Below are positions 9,039-18,351 of a stretch of 64,000 bases of DNA, in pieces. Source of the stretch: Chitinophagaceae bacterium. Its GTDB lineage: Bacteria > Bacteroidota > Bacteroidia > Chitinophagales > Chitinophagaceae. Every line of letters starts with the position of its first letter. Position 1 is the first letter of the stretch. The translations under genes were made by a program, and so were the position numbers. The notes under the pieces were generated by a model. It was not told where the DNA came from, ran no database searches, and saw only the letters and a program-made list of their open reading frames with translations. The stretch lies in NCBI GenBank assembly GCA_028288585.1, contig JAQBNL010000069.1:1-64000 (forward strand), given 5' to 3'.

Positions 9039-11126
9039 ATGAAAAAAATATATATCGCAATACTTGGAATATTTTTTATGACGTGTTCCTATGCGCAAAC
9101 AAAAGTAGACAGAACCAAACCACCAGCCGGCGGGCCTGCTCCTGTATTATCTATTGGAGAACCTGTAACGTATCACCTGGCTAATGGCATTACAGTACTG
9201 GTTGTTGAAAATCATAAATTACCTAAAGTATCTGCTACTTACATGATAGATTACGGCCCGGTAACGGAAGGTAATAAAGCCGGTGTTCTTAGTGTGATGG
9301 GTAATATGCTGGAAGAAGGCACAACCAATATGGATAAAGCCGCCTTTGATGAAGCAGTTGATCAAATGGGTGCTAACGTTAACTTAAGTGAAAGAGGAGG
9401 TAATGCATCGGCACTTACAAGATATTTTGATAAATCTTTTATGCTGATGGCAGATGCGCTTTTGCATCCTGCATTTCCTGCTTCCTCTTTTGATAAGATA
9501 AAATCACAAATGCTTACCGGTTTAAAATCAAATGAAAAAAGTGCAAAAGCTATTTCAGCAAGAGTTGTAAATGCATTAAGCTTTGGTGTCACTCATCCTA
9601 CCGGCGAATTTGAAACAGAAGAAACCATTAATAATATTACCCTGGATGATGTAAGAAAATTCTATACCCAATATATTAGTCCATCCCGTGGGTTTCTAAC
9701 TTTTGTTGGAGATATAAAACCTGAACATGCAAAGGAACTGGCTGAAAAAGCATTTGGCAACTGGAAGGGAACTTCTATCTCTTTAATAAACCCGGCAGAT
9801 GTAAAAAATCCGGGTAAAACTGAAATTGACCTCGTAGATGTGCCCAATGCAGTACAATCAGAAATTACGGTTACCAACGTAGTTAGAATACCGATGAGCA
9901 GTCCTGACTATTTTCCTGTTTTATTGGCAAATAATATTTTAGGCGGTAATGCAGATGCAAGATTATTTATGAACCTCAGGGAAAAACATGGCTACACTTA
10001 CGGAGCATATTCAGGCATTGGAAGCGGCCGTTTCCAAGCTACATTTAATGCTTCTGCCTCTGTACGAAATGAAAAGGTTGATAGCGCTGTGATAGAAATT
10101 TTACACGAGATAAATAATATCCGCACCAGTAAAGTGAGCGCTGAAGAATTAAAGAACGCCAAAGCTTTATATGCAGGTAATTTTGCATTAGGTCTGGAAG
10201 ATCCTGCCCGTACTGCAGGCTTCGCCAGTAATATAATTTTAAATAATCTTCCTAAAGATTTCTATAAAACTTATCTGCAAAAAATTAATGCAGTAACTGC
10301 TGAAGATGTTGAAAGAGTTGCTCAAAAATATTTTAATCATGATAACACCAGGATCATTGTAGTAGGCAAAGCGGCAACTGTAAAACCAGGCTTATCAAAA
10401 CTGGGATATGCCGTAAATATGTACGACAGGTTTGCAAAACCAGTACAGGAAACAGTAACTACAACAATGCCATCAACCGGTGTTACTGCAAAAGATATTA
10501 TTGCAAAATATATAATAGCAATTGGCGGAGCAGAAGAATTAAAGAAAATAAATTCAGTGTCGATGACGGGGTCTATGAGCCTCCAGGGAATGAACCTTGC
10601 TGTTACAGAGAAAAAAATGGCTCCTAATATGAGCATGATGGAAATGAATATGAACGGGCAGGCATTGATGCGCAAAATTTTTAATGGTACAACAGGCTAC
10701 CAGTCACAAATGGGAAATAAAAAAGAGCTGGAAGGTGATGACCTTGCTGAAAGTAAAAATACCAAAGGGTTATTTGAACAGTTATTTTACAATGATGGTG
10801 GTTACAAACTGGAAATGGGAGGCACAGAAAAAGTGAATAGTAAAGATGCTTATAAGATTAATGTAACTACTCCATTAGGAACTAAATACACAGAGTACTA
10901 TGATATAAGCACCGGCTACCTGGTAAAAATTGAAAAAACAATAAAGGCGCAGGAACAGGAATTACAGCAAACAATAGAGCATAGCAATTATAAAAAAGTT
11001 GGAAACGTTATGTTCCCTTTTACTAATACAATATCAGTTCAATCGGCCAATGGAGGGCAGGATTTTACGATAGAAGTAACGGATATAAAAATAAATGAAG
11101 GTGTAAAGGCTGAAGATTTTAAGTAG
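9039..11126 (+). CDS. M16 family peptidase-like protein, inactive subunit with C-terminal extension
   Basis: A 695-residue protein with a signal peptide ending CSYAQ. Two M16 domains occupy residues about 45-470. In the first, the HxxEH zinc motif is replaced by VMGNMLEEGT, so it cannot bind zinc and is the non-catalytic partner of the upstream gene. Residues about 490-695 form an added domain resembling periplasmic lipoprotein-sorting or outer-membrane carrier folds (AKYIIAIGGAEELKKINSVSMTGSM, YYDISTGYLVK). A strong terminator follows, so the two genes form an operon. Confidence 0.9.
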   Translation: MKKIYIAILGIFFMTCSYAQTKVDRTKPPAGGPAPVLSIGEPVTYHLANGITVLVVENHKLPKVSATYMIDYGPVTEGNKAGVLSVMGNMLEEGTTNMDKAAFDEAVDQMGANVNLSERGGNASALTRYFDKSFMLMADALLHPAFPASSFDKIKSQMLTGLKSNEKSAKAISARVVNALSFGVTHPTGEFETEETINNITLDDVRKFYTQYISPSRGFLTFVGDIKPEHAKELAEKAFGNWKGTSISLINPADVKNPGKTEIDLVDVPNAVQSEITVTNVVRIPMSSPDYFPVLLANNILGGNADARLFMNLREKHGYTYGAYSGIGSGRFQATFNASASVRNEKVDSAVIEILHEINNIRTSKVSAEELKNAKALYAGNFALGLEDPARTAGFASNIILNNLPKDFYKTYLQKINAVTAEDVERVAQKYFNHDNTRIIVVGKAATVKPGLSKLGYAVNMYDRFAKPVQETVTTTMPSTGVTAKDIIAKYIIAIGGAEELKKINSVSMTGSMSLQGMNLAVTEKKMAPNMSMMEMNMNGQALMRKIFNGTTGYQSQMGNKKELEGDDLAESKNTKGLFEQLFYNDGGYKLEMGGTEKVNSKDAYKINVTTPLGTKYTEYYDISTGYLVKIEKTIKAQEQELQQTIEHSNYKKVGNVMFPFTNTISVQSANGGQDFTIEVTDIKINEGVKAEDFK

Positions 11127-11138
11127 AATAAAACATAA

Positions 11139-11177
11139 AAAAAACTGCGATGTTCCATAAACATCGCAGTTTTTTTA
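11139..11177 (+). terminator. Rho-independent terminator of the M16 pair
   Basis: The stem AACTGCGATGTT/AACATCGCAGTT is perfect, with a 5-nt loop, A run before and T7 after. It lies 13 bp after the stop codon of the second M16 gene. Confidence 0.9.
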
Positions 11178-11204
11178 TTTACAGAATAGGTGTTTAAGAT
11201 TCTC

Positions 11205-11239
11205 TTATTACTTATTACTTATTACTTATTACTTATTAC
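11205..11239. repeat. 7-bp microsatellite, five TTATTAC units
   Basis: Five perfect tandem copies of TTATTAC. The last unit overlaps the stop codon of trmH on the minus strand (TAATAAGTAATAAG when read in sense), so copy-number change would alter only the 3' end of that gene. Confidence 0.9.
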
Positions 11240-11823
11240 TCATTCTCTATCCCCCACCCCGTTTTTAATCCTGATAATTGTTCTTCTATCAATCTCGGTG
11301 CATCATAATGCCCTGCCATCTGCTTTTGCCGGAAGGCCTCATACAAAGTAACTGCACAGGCAACAGAAATATTTAGTGATTTAATAATGCCAACCTGCGG
11401 AATGATAAAAGTGCCATCAACCAGCTTTGTTATTTCTTCACTAACACCAAATGTTTCGTTGCCAAAAACCAATGCAATAGATTCAGTGAGATCTAATTGA
11501 TGAAGTGTTGTGGACTTTTCATCTAAATGGGTAGCATAAATCTTTTTGTATCGCTTTCTCAATTCAGTAAAGCACTCATCTATATTAGTGAATTGATGAA
11601 TAGTAAGCCATTCAGCCGCCGTGGAAGAACTTCTGTAACCCCATTTTTTATGTGGTGGAATCCTGTTATTTAAAATAAATACATCCTGTATGCCAACCGC
11701 ATCGCAGGTACGCATAACAGCAGAAACATTGTGCGGATCAAAAACGTTTTCCAGCACAACAGTAAGATCAGGTTGCCTTTTATTTAAAACAGAAGTTAAC
11801 CGGTGATAACGCTCAGGTGTCAT
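11236..11823 (-). CDS. trmH: tRNA (guanosine-18-2'-O)-methyltransferase TrmH
   Basis: A 195-residue SPOUT methyltransferase that aligns throughout with E. coli TrmH: MTPERYHRLTSVLNKRQPDL at the start, DPHNVSAVMRTCDAVG in motif 1, LVFGNETFGVSEE in motif 2 and SLNISVACAVTLYEA in motif 3, which forms the SAM-binding knot. It methylates the ribose of G18 in the tRNA D-loop. It stands alone, and the stop codon lies in a 7-bp microsatellite. Confidence 0.93.
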   Translation of the reverse strand: MTPERYHRLTSVLNKRQPDLTVVLENVFDPHNVSAVMRTCDAVGIQDVFILNNRIPPHKKWGYRSSSTAAEWLTIHQFTNIDECFTELRKRYKKIYATHLDEKSTTLHQLDLTESIALVFGNETFGVSEEITKLVDGTFIIPQVGIIKSLNISVACAVTLYEAFRQKQMAGHYDAPRLIEEQLSGLKTGWGIENE

Positions 11824-11896
11824 ATCAATTAAATAATCTTTATAAACAAAGTTTAAAAGTATTATTTAAAGATCAGCCGAATTGTTTATTACAGCA

Positions 11897-14800
11897 CTAT
11901 TTTATTTTTACAAATTTGCGAACCACTTCCTCTCCGTCTTTGGCAATGATCTTAATAAGATGAGTGCCTGCGGCAAGATTTGAAATATCAATAACTGTAT
12001 TAATTGAATTTATATCACGGCTCATCTCCATTCGCCCTGTGAGATCAATTATTCTCAAGCTGTTGTAATTACTATTTGCTGTTTGAATGGTTAGCGTATT
12101 GGTTGCGGGATTAGGGTAAATTATTACAGGCAGTAGATTAGTTTTATCAAACAACGGTACTATATTACTGTATTGATAAGTATTATCTGTCAAAGAAAAT
12201 TTAAGGCGATAATAATTTTCCCTGCCCGGATGTACGTCTGAATATGAATATTGTATGGAAGCATCATTACCTGGCAATGGAGTTACAGAACCTAAAGTTG
12301 CCCATGATAAATTATCATTACTTCGTTCTAAAGTATAATTAGTAACGGCCAATCCCGAAATATTTTTCCATTTTAAAACATTAGCGGCTGCCTGCCTGTT
12401 TCCCATTAATATATTACCAGGCGATGCAAGTATTTTCAAAAGAAGCCAATCTTCTATTTCGCCATTATTTATTGTAGTAGAATTGTACATGCTCCTTGTT
12501 ATTGGTGCATCGGAAACAATGAGCCTGAAACCTGAATTAGTTATTCCATAGGGTACATACACCGGCACATTTACATTTGTAAGTCCGGTTACAACTGCGC
12601 TGCCACTATAAAAAGAATCTATTCCACTGGTAAAATTTTGATTGCCATCCCAGTCTATCCATATCCCATAATAAACGGTTTTACTAGCCTGGTTTGCATT
12701 GAGCCTTAAAACCCAATTATAATTTGCCCCCGATGCCCCAAAAGAAATGGTTAGCCCATCTTCTTCACTACCGTCACCAGTTGCATCAGCACTATAATTT
12801 TGCGTACATTCCCTGTCAGGCCTGGTTACACCCGCCCAAACTTTTGCAGTTGCAGTATCTTCATAACAAAGTACTGTAGCCGTGGGATAAGTGTTAGGCA
12901 AATCGCCATAATCATAACCTGAAATATATAATTTATAATCTTCTATCTCACCATTGCTTGCCCTGCCATAGCATCGTTCATCAACATTGGTTGTTCCGGC
13001 AACATCAGCAAGAACATCTGTAGTTAATCTTAGGCGTAAATAAGAAACACCCGGGTTAATTGTAGTTCCACAAACGAACGATGAAAGGTTCCATGTTAAT
13101 GTAGCTGTAGTAGCCCCATTTGCTACCGTTGCAGATGCAAATTCACCAGATTCAAAAGAACCATCTACATCAAAATCTATCCATGCATATAAAGTTGCCG
13201 TGCTTCCTGTGGTATTCGTTACAGGAATATTAGATAATGTATATGAAGTAGATTTTACATTCAATGCAGGCAATGTTGAAATTCCATCTTCATCAGCTCC
13301 ATCACCATTTGCAGCTGCGGTTGGCACACCGTCGCCATCTGCGTCTATGGTAGCGCCAATTTTTAAAGTGGTGGCCACACCAAAATGTGTAGGCCCGCAA
13401 TTGGATAATAAAGTATGATAGGTATCCGGCGCATCCCCGGCATCAAAAGCAATAGGATAACATTGACTGAATTCACTGGTATTACCAATATTGGTTCCAC
13501 TTGTTTGAATAGCAACGGCTGTTATATATTTTCCTGAAACAGTTAAAGGAACGCTTGATGCCCATGTCCCGTTTCCTGCACCTCCTCCGGCTCCATTTGT
13601 TGTAAAAACTGCAGATGAACCGATATAAGTTTTTCCCTCTCCATAATTATAGGTTGAATTTGAATAATAATCTACGCCGGCAGTATCGCCATTACAAACA
13701 TCACTACTAAATAATTCAACATAATATTGAGTAGACAATAATCCATTATAGGTTCCCGATATGGTTGCACTGGTACATCCTGTACCTGTAGATGTTGTAC
13801 CGGTTATTACAGGAAAGTTTATCATTTCATTTGGCCCATTATCAACATCTTTATTATCATTACCAGTGGGGCCATCCCAATCCAGATCTATTCCTGATGA
13901 ATATTTACCAAACGCAGGTGCACTGGCAGTACTGTTACTGGCATTCCCGTTATTATAAATACTGTTTTGGCTTATTTTATTTTTCACAGATAGTGTACTG
14001 CCGGAAACATTTAAAATATCTATCCCACGTCCAATATTTTTATATATCTGGTTTTGATAAATCAGATTACCTGAAGATTCTTCTCCGGAATTAATTCCGC
14101 CTATCAACACAGCAGAATAAGTTCCATCAGGAGTAAAGGTTCCATTTTGTGTTACAATATTATTTTGAATCGTGTTCGCATTTGATCCTTTATAGATTTC
14201 AATAGCATGATATGCATTCGCAGCGGCAACCCCATCAGGACGCATACCAAACGTATTATATTGAATGGTATTAAGATCGTTATTTGCGGTAGCATTTCCA
14301 TCAATCCAAACTCCATCATAAGCACTGTTACAATAATAATTTCTTTCAAGAGAATTGGACGCAGATGAACCAATACGGCAGGAAGTTGAATTTAAAATAT
14401 ATGTACCTGAAGAACTTAGTGCTTCCGCAGTAGTTAAGTTAGTACCAAGCCCAAAATAATTACCGGCAACTATACAACTGTTACTATTATCAATGGTTAC
14501 AGCCGAGCCTGAATTGCCAAAATAATTTGATTCATAAGCATCTGATACCCCATCGCCGTTAGTTCCTACTACGGTGCTCGTGCTGGATGAACTGATGTAA
14601 ATACATTTATCAATATAGGTTGCACCCGTACATACAATATTTAATGCAGTAACACCATCCGAGCCTATACCTATTTTATTTCCTGCAACGCGGTTACCTG
14701 TAGATGCCTGTATAACCATTCCATAATTATAACTATTAGCAGAACCAGAAGCAAATGTTACTGAACCGATAACATTTCCTTCTATATTATCTGCCGTGCC

Positions 14801-15847
14801 ATCCCCGTCTGTTCCTACAATATTATTATTACTTGACGTTTTAATTGATATTTGTACGGCTATTATGCTAGTACCGCCATTAGCGTAATTTGGTAAACCC
14901 ACCAGGCCGGTTTTAGTGGTACCAATATAATTACCCTTAATTTTATTGCTGCTACCGCCGATAAATACAATGCCGCAATCAGAATTACCACTGATTACAT
15001 TTCTTTCCAAAGCATCTGATACACCATCACCATTAGTACCAATAATATTTGCAGTACTATAATTTATCTGGATACCTGAACCTCTTTGTGTATTTAATGC
15101 TGTTGTATATAAGGCGGCTGTACCGGTTTCATTAGTTCCCAAATAATTTCCTGCTATTCTGTTTCCTGTACAGTCATTAGCAATAGTTCCGCCTTCATTA
15201 ATTGCAATCCCTTCTCCATAAAATTGGGCTCCATCACCATTACCCGATATAAGGTTGCCCTCATTAGCATCATTACTACCGTCACCATTAGTGCCTATCA
15301 AATTGCTGCTTGCGTTGTTGTTTAGTGCTATTGCATCATCCCAACAGGTCGTAGCTGCTGATATAGATAATCCGTCTGCAGCGGTACCAATATAACAACC
15401 CCATATCCAGTTTGCAGTGGCAGAGGCGCCACTTATATATATTCCTTTAAAAAAATCCTGGATTACTAATCCTTTTATTTCGCAATTTGCAGCGGTAATT
15501 TGAAAACCGTAAATACTGGAAGACCCTGCTCCATTTAAAATAATTTTTAACTGCCGAGCACCTGTACCAAGTTGCCCCTGTACAGCACCGGGTGCAGAAA
15601 AACCATTTATACAAAGAGGATAAGTTATTACCGGGTAATTACTGCCTACAGTCCAGGTAGATGCAATACTAAAATTGATGGTATCTTTTGCTGCGGTAAG
15701 ATTTGCCTGGGTAATACACCAGCGCAAAGAACCTGTTGTTCCGGTTCCCGAGCTTACATCACTATTAGTGTCTACAGTAAAAATAGTAGCATTAACTGTT
15801 TGATAAAAGAAAAGTATAATTAAAGAAGAGAGTATAGTTTTCTTCAT
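11897..15847 (-). CDS. giant secreted parallel beta-helix protein with GEVED domains and T9SS sorting signal
   Basis: A 1316-residue secreted protein. The order is: signal peptide (residues 1-20); a CSLREA/beta-helix region (about 25-640) with repeated [IV]GTNGDGVSDA.E.N units that probably bind calcium; a linker region; two GEVED-type domains (GEIEDYKLYISG near 945 and GEIEDWLLLK near 1120); a fibronectin-like segment; and a C-terminal type A sorting domain starting YPNPATNTLTI. The last part directs export by type IX secretion and cell-surface anchoring. It probably acts as an adhesin or polysaccharide-binding protein. No catalytic motif was recognised. Confidence 0.87.
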   Translation of the reverse strand: MKKTILSSLIILFFYQTVNATIFTVDTNSDVSSGTGTTGSLRWCITQANLTAAKDTINFSIASTWTVGSNYPVITYPLCINGFSAPGAVQGQLGTGARQLKIILNGAGSSSIYGFQITAANCEIKGLVIQDFFKGIYISGASATANWIWGCYIGTAADGLSISAATTCWDDAIALNNNASSNLIGTNGDGSNDANEGNLISGNGDGAQFYGEGIAINEGGTIANDCTGNRIAGNYLGTNETGTAALYTTALNTQRGSGIQINYSTANIIGTNGDGVSDALERNVISGNSDCGIVFIGGSSNKIKGNYIGTTKTGLVGLPNYANGGTSIIAVQISIKTSSNNNIVGTDGDGTADNIEGNVIGSVTFASGSANSYNYGMVIQASTGNRVAGNKIGIGSDGVTALNIVCTGATYIDKCIYISSSSTSTVVGTNGDGVSDAYESNYFGNSGSAVTIDNSNSCIVAGNYFGLGTNLTTAEALSSSGTYILNSTSCRIGSSASNSLERNYYCNSAYDGVWIDGNATANNDLNTIQYNTFGMRPDGVAAANAYHAIEIYKGSNANTIQNNIVTQNGTFTPDGTYSAVLIGGINSGEESSGNLIYQNQIYKNIGRGIDILNVSGSTLSVKNKISQNSIYNNGNASNSTASAPAFGKYSSGIDLDWDGPTGNDNKDVDNGPNEMINFPVITGTTSTGTGCTSATISGTYNGLLSTQYYVELFSSDVCNGDTAGVDYYSNSTYNYGEGKTYIGSSAVFTTNGAGGGAGNGTWASSVPLTVSGKYITAVAIQTSGTNIGNTSEFSQCYPIAFDAGDAPDTYHTLLSNCGPTHFGVATTLKIGATIDADGDGVPTAAANGDGADEDGISTLPALNVKSTSYTLSNIPVTNTTGSTATLYAWIDFDVDGSFESGEFASATVANGATTATLTWNLSSFVCGTTINPGVSYLRLRLTTDVLADVAGTTNVDERCYGRASNGEIEDYKLYISGYDYGDLPNTYPTATVLCYEDTATAKVWAGVTRPDRECTQNYSADATGDGSEEDGLTISFGASGANYNWVLRLNANQASKTVYYGIWIDWDGNQNFTSGIDSFYSGSAVVTGLTNVNVPVYVPYGITNSGFRLIVSDAPITRSMYNSTTINNGEIEDWLLLKILASPGNILMGNRQAAANVLKWKNISGLAVTNYTLERSNDNLSWATLGSVTPLPGNDASIQYSYSDVHPGRENYYRLKFSLTDNTYQYSNIVPLFDKTNLLPVIIYPNPATNTLTIQTANSNYNSLRIIDLTGRMEMSRDINSINTVIDISNLAAGTHLIKIIAKDGEEVVRKFVKIK

Positions 15848-16199
15848 AAGAACGGATTCAGAGTTAACAAGAAAACGAAATACAGTAGATAATATTATAT
15901 ACTATACAAGAAATATGACTGAACCATTAAAAAAGACTATTGAAGGGGAGTTTGAATTATTGTGTAGGTAAATTTACGGTCCAAAAAAAATGTAAAAATA
16001 CTTGCATTTGTCAAAAACGGAATTTACTTTTACAGTCCCTAACGCATAATACACAAATAACCTTTACACAGGTTTATACCTTCTCACAAATTTTTTATTG
16101 ACCTAGTATTTTTAAAAGTTGTACATAACATATGTATGCTTAACCTTTTTGAAACAATTATTATCATATAAAATCAAATTCAATTAAAAACTCAATGTT
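15848..16199. other. 352-bp intergenic region with a duplicated upstream segment
   Basis: Separates the divergent beta-helix gene and the first small secreted paralogue. Its 15997-16097 part recurs upstream of the second paralogue (16810-16898), sharing TTTACTTTTACA, TCCCTAAC and CTTTACACAG. It may contain promoters for both directions. No small frame is convincing. Confidence 0.6.
15997..16097. repeat. duplicated upstream segment D, copy 1
   Basis: Runs from AATACTTGCATTTGTCA to CACAAATTTTTT and matches 16810-16898 in order, with small gaps. Together with the similar genes behind them, this shows that the duplication unit included upstream control DNA. Confidence 0.65.
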
Positions 16200-16664
16200 A
16201 TGAAAAAAAGTCTACTATGTTTTTTTATGCTGATACTGTGTATTGGCTTACTACCTGGCGGAACATTTGCACAGGATGCGCCGGGCACTTCGGGTGCCGG
16301 AAGCTTAGATGAAAGCGCCGGAAGTGTTGATGGTGCAGGGGTTAATACATTTTCTGCACCCCCACCGTATGTTACTAATCTAAAAAGAAATAATGGTAAT
16401 GGTACAACCGAGTATGGGTCAGCAGAGGCAAGGTTAAACTTTACTAAAAATGTGGGCAATATAGGAGCAATACAATTAATAGGTATTACATATATAGCTG
16501 ATGCGGGTAAATCTGTGTCCAATCTCATAATGTTTAACGGATGTCCAAGTTATGAAAACGGATATTATGGTTATAGTTTACAAAAAAATATTATCCCGGC
16601 GAAGAAACTTATGTTTCACTTTAAGAAGAGCGATGGAAGTTGTTTTTCAATTCCGGAAAATTAA
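16200..16664 (+). CDS. small secreted protein, paralogue 1 of 3
   Basis: A 154-residue protein with a signal peptide ending GGTFAQ. A Gly/Ser/Asp-rich linker (DAPGTSGAGSLDESAGSVDGAG) follows, then a globular part starting LKRNNGNGT. It shares with the next two genes the linker, the RNNGNGT motif, an ITY strand and a GY.GYSL..N.IPA.KL.F.F end. The usual Cys after NGT is replaced by TE, so it is the most diverged copy. The fold is probably a small beta-sandwich. Function is unknown, and no known domain is recognised. It has its own terminator. Confidence 0.75.
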   Translation: MKKSLLCFFMLILCIGLLPGGTFAQDAPGTSGAGSLDESAGSVDGAGVNTFSAPPPYVTNLKRNNGNGTTEYGSAEARLNFTKNVGNIGAIQLIGITYIADAGKSVSNLIMFNGCPSYENGYYGYSLQKNIIPAKKLMFHFKKSDGSCFSIPEN

Positions 16665-16693
16665 TAACAACATAGTTAACCTTAGACACTTTA

Positions 16694-16740
16694 ATTCTAA
16701 ATTAAAAAGCCGGCTGCGAAGCCGGTTTTTTAATTTAGAA
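16694..16740 (+). terminator. long hairpin terminator of paralogue 1
   Basis: Arms of 21 bp beginning TTCTAAATTAAAAAG, with CCGGCT/AGCCGG at the centre and a GCGA loop, have only one imperfect pair. A T6 run lies in the right arm. The stem can act in either direction. Confidence 0.85.
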
Positions 16741-16809
16741 TGCGGGATAATATTTTATTTAACTTTTAAAAATTCCCATTCGGCAAAATTTGTATAAATA
16801 TTTATTACA

Positions 16810-16898
16810 AATATTTGCACTTATCATTTATGGAATATACTTTTACACTCCCTAACACGAAAGCTTTTACACAGCTTTTACCCTTCACATATTTTTTA
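16810..16898. repeat. duplicated upstream segment D, copy 2
   Basis: Second copy of the segment at 15997, from AATATTTGCACTTATCA to TTCACATATTTTTT. It lies about 90-180 bp before the start of paralogue 2. Confidence 0.65.
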
Positions 16899-16988
16899 AG
16901 TGCTTACGCAGTCAGTTACCTGGCATCGTATTTACTTTTTAAAGCAGTAATTATTATCTAACAATATCTTAAACTAAAACCAATTTCC

Positions 16989-17444
16989 ATGAAAAAGAAA
17001 TTACTCACATCTGGTATTTTATTTATTTCACTTTGCTTTTTTTCGCTAAACATATTTGCACAGGGAGCGCCTGGCGATTCTGGTGGTGGGGATGACCCTA
17101 CCGGAGGTAGTGATGGCGGCGGAACAATTGTAGCGGCTCAGCCATTAGGTGTACATTTTACCCGTAACAATGGAGATGGAACCTGCGGCGGACAGGCACA
17201 AATAAGATTGTATTATACCACGGCTCCTACTGTTGCCCCGGTACTAACACAAATTTATTACCAGGACCAACCTTTATACTCAAATTTGCTCCCGATTACA
17301 GGAAATATTGCAGATTTTGCATCAAAGGGATATGTAAGTTTTTGTCTTCCAACATCCAACATTCCAGCTGCAATAAAATTAACTTTAACCTATACTCCTG
17401 GTGGCACAAACCAGCCAACAGCAGAGATAAGCGGAACTGATTAG
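16989..17444 (+). CDS. small secreted protein, paralogue 2 of 3
   Basis: A 151-residue protein with a signal peptide ending NIFAQ, then GAPGDSGGGDDPTGGSDGGG and a globular domain starting FTRNNGDGTCGGQAQIR. Later conserved parts are LTQIYYQDQPLYS and GYVSFCLPTSNIPAAIKL. The Cys in NGDGTC and in SFCL could form a disulphide. The first 20 bases of the gene are identical to paralogue 3. It is a secreted or periplasmic protein of unknown function. The 324-bp gap before it holds a terminator and a duplicated upstream segment. Confidence 0.75.
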   Translation: MKKKLLTSGILFISLCFFSLNIFAQGAPGDSGGGDDPTGGSDGGGTIVAAQPLGVHFTRNNGDGTCGGQAQIRLYYTTAPTVAPVLTQIYYQDQPLYSNLLPITGNIADFASKGYVSFCLPTSNIPAAIKLTLTYTPGGTNQPTAEISGTD

Positions 17445-17468
17445 TTAATAAAGATTTTATTTTTCTAT

Positions 17469-17500
17469 AAAAGCCGGCCATAAAATGCCGGCTTTTTTTT
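17469..17500 (+). terminator. Rho-independent terminator of paralogue 2
   Basis: Stem AAAAGCCGGC/GCCGGCTTTT with an 8-nt loop and a T8 run, 24 bp after the stop codon. Confidence 0.92.
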
Positions 17501-17722
17501 ATCAATCGCTATTGATATTTTAAAGAATAATTTAATTTGCTATAGGACTATTACAGATCATCATAGTAATTACCGCATCCAGAAATTGCGCAAAACTCCG
17601 CTTGTATCCGCCTCCTTCTCTTTCTATCTTTGATATAGAAGTGTGGATAAATATTTAGCAATACTATTACTGATTTGCCGTTAGATATTTATTCGCTTTT
17701 TAAAATCTAAACCACCTATCCT

Positions 17723-18217
17723 ATGAAAAAGAAATTACTCACCTTTGCATTTGTTTTACTTTCAGCTTGTATTTTTTCAACAAACTCATTTTCACAGGGA
17801 GCACCTGGCGACGATGGATCCAGCGGTGAAGATGCAGGAGGAGGAAGTGTTGATGGCGGAGGCGCTGCTTTTGTATGTCCAACTGTCTCTTTTAAAAGGA
17901 ATAATGGTAACGGCACTTGTTTGGGATATGCGCAAATAAGAGTAGTATTTTCAGATCAGTTCACTGCGGGCTTTGTTATTCCAACCATAACATCTATTAC
18001 TTACCAGGGACAACCGGTACACTATTCTCTTCCACCCGATGGTATAGTTGGTATTCCAACCTACACAGGCCAGGGTTATATTAGTTATTGCCTTGGTACC
18101 ATGTCCCAATTTCCTGGTTTTAGCAAAGAATTGAATAATATACCTCCGGCGTATAAATTACAAATAACATTTAAATATGGTATAGATAAATACTGTACCG
18201 TATCTGAAAATGATTAA
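17723..18217 (+). CDS. small secreted protein, paralogue 3 of 3
   Basis: A 164-residue protein with a signal peptide ending NSFSQ, the linker GAPGDDGSSGEDAGGGSVDGGG and the domain start FKRNNGNGTCLGYAQIRVVF. Shared later blocks are ITSITYQGQPVHYS and GYISYCLGTMS, then IPPAYKLQITF. A third Cys lies near the end (KYCTVSEND), matching one in paralogue 1. The duplicated upstream segment is not visible before this copy. Function is unknown, and the secreted location rests on the signal peptide. Confidence 0.75.
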   Translation: MKKKLLTFAFVLLSACIFSTNSFSQGAPGDDGSSGEDAGGGSVDGGGAAFVCPTVSFKRNNGNGTCLGYAQIRVVFSDQFTAGFVIPTITSITYQGQPVHYSLPPDGIVGIPTYTGQGYISYCLGTMSQFPGFSKELNNIPPAYKLQITFKYGIDKYCTVSEND

Positions 18218-18240
18218 ATATCATTTTAATACTGCATATT

Positions 18241-18271
18241 AAAAAAGACCGGCTAACAAGCCGGTTTTTTT
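18241..18271 (+). terminator. Rho-independent terminator of paralogue 3
   Basis: AAAAAAGACCGGCT pairs with AGCCGGTTTTTTT across an AACA loop. The CCGGCT/AGCCGG core is shared with the terminator of paralogue 1, consistent with duplication of gene plus terminator. Confidence 0.88.
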
Positions 18272-18351
18272 ATTCCTTCTTGTAATTGTAGGTAAAAAAT
18301 AAATTGCCATTACCAATCCCTGTTTTATATTTAATTTCTAAAAAATATTTA

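Noticed and set aside
13200-14373. Several ORFs overlapping the beta-helix gene
   Set aside because: They are shadows of a long repetitive coding sequence with a signal peptide and T9SS end.
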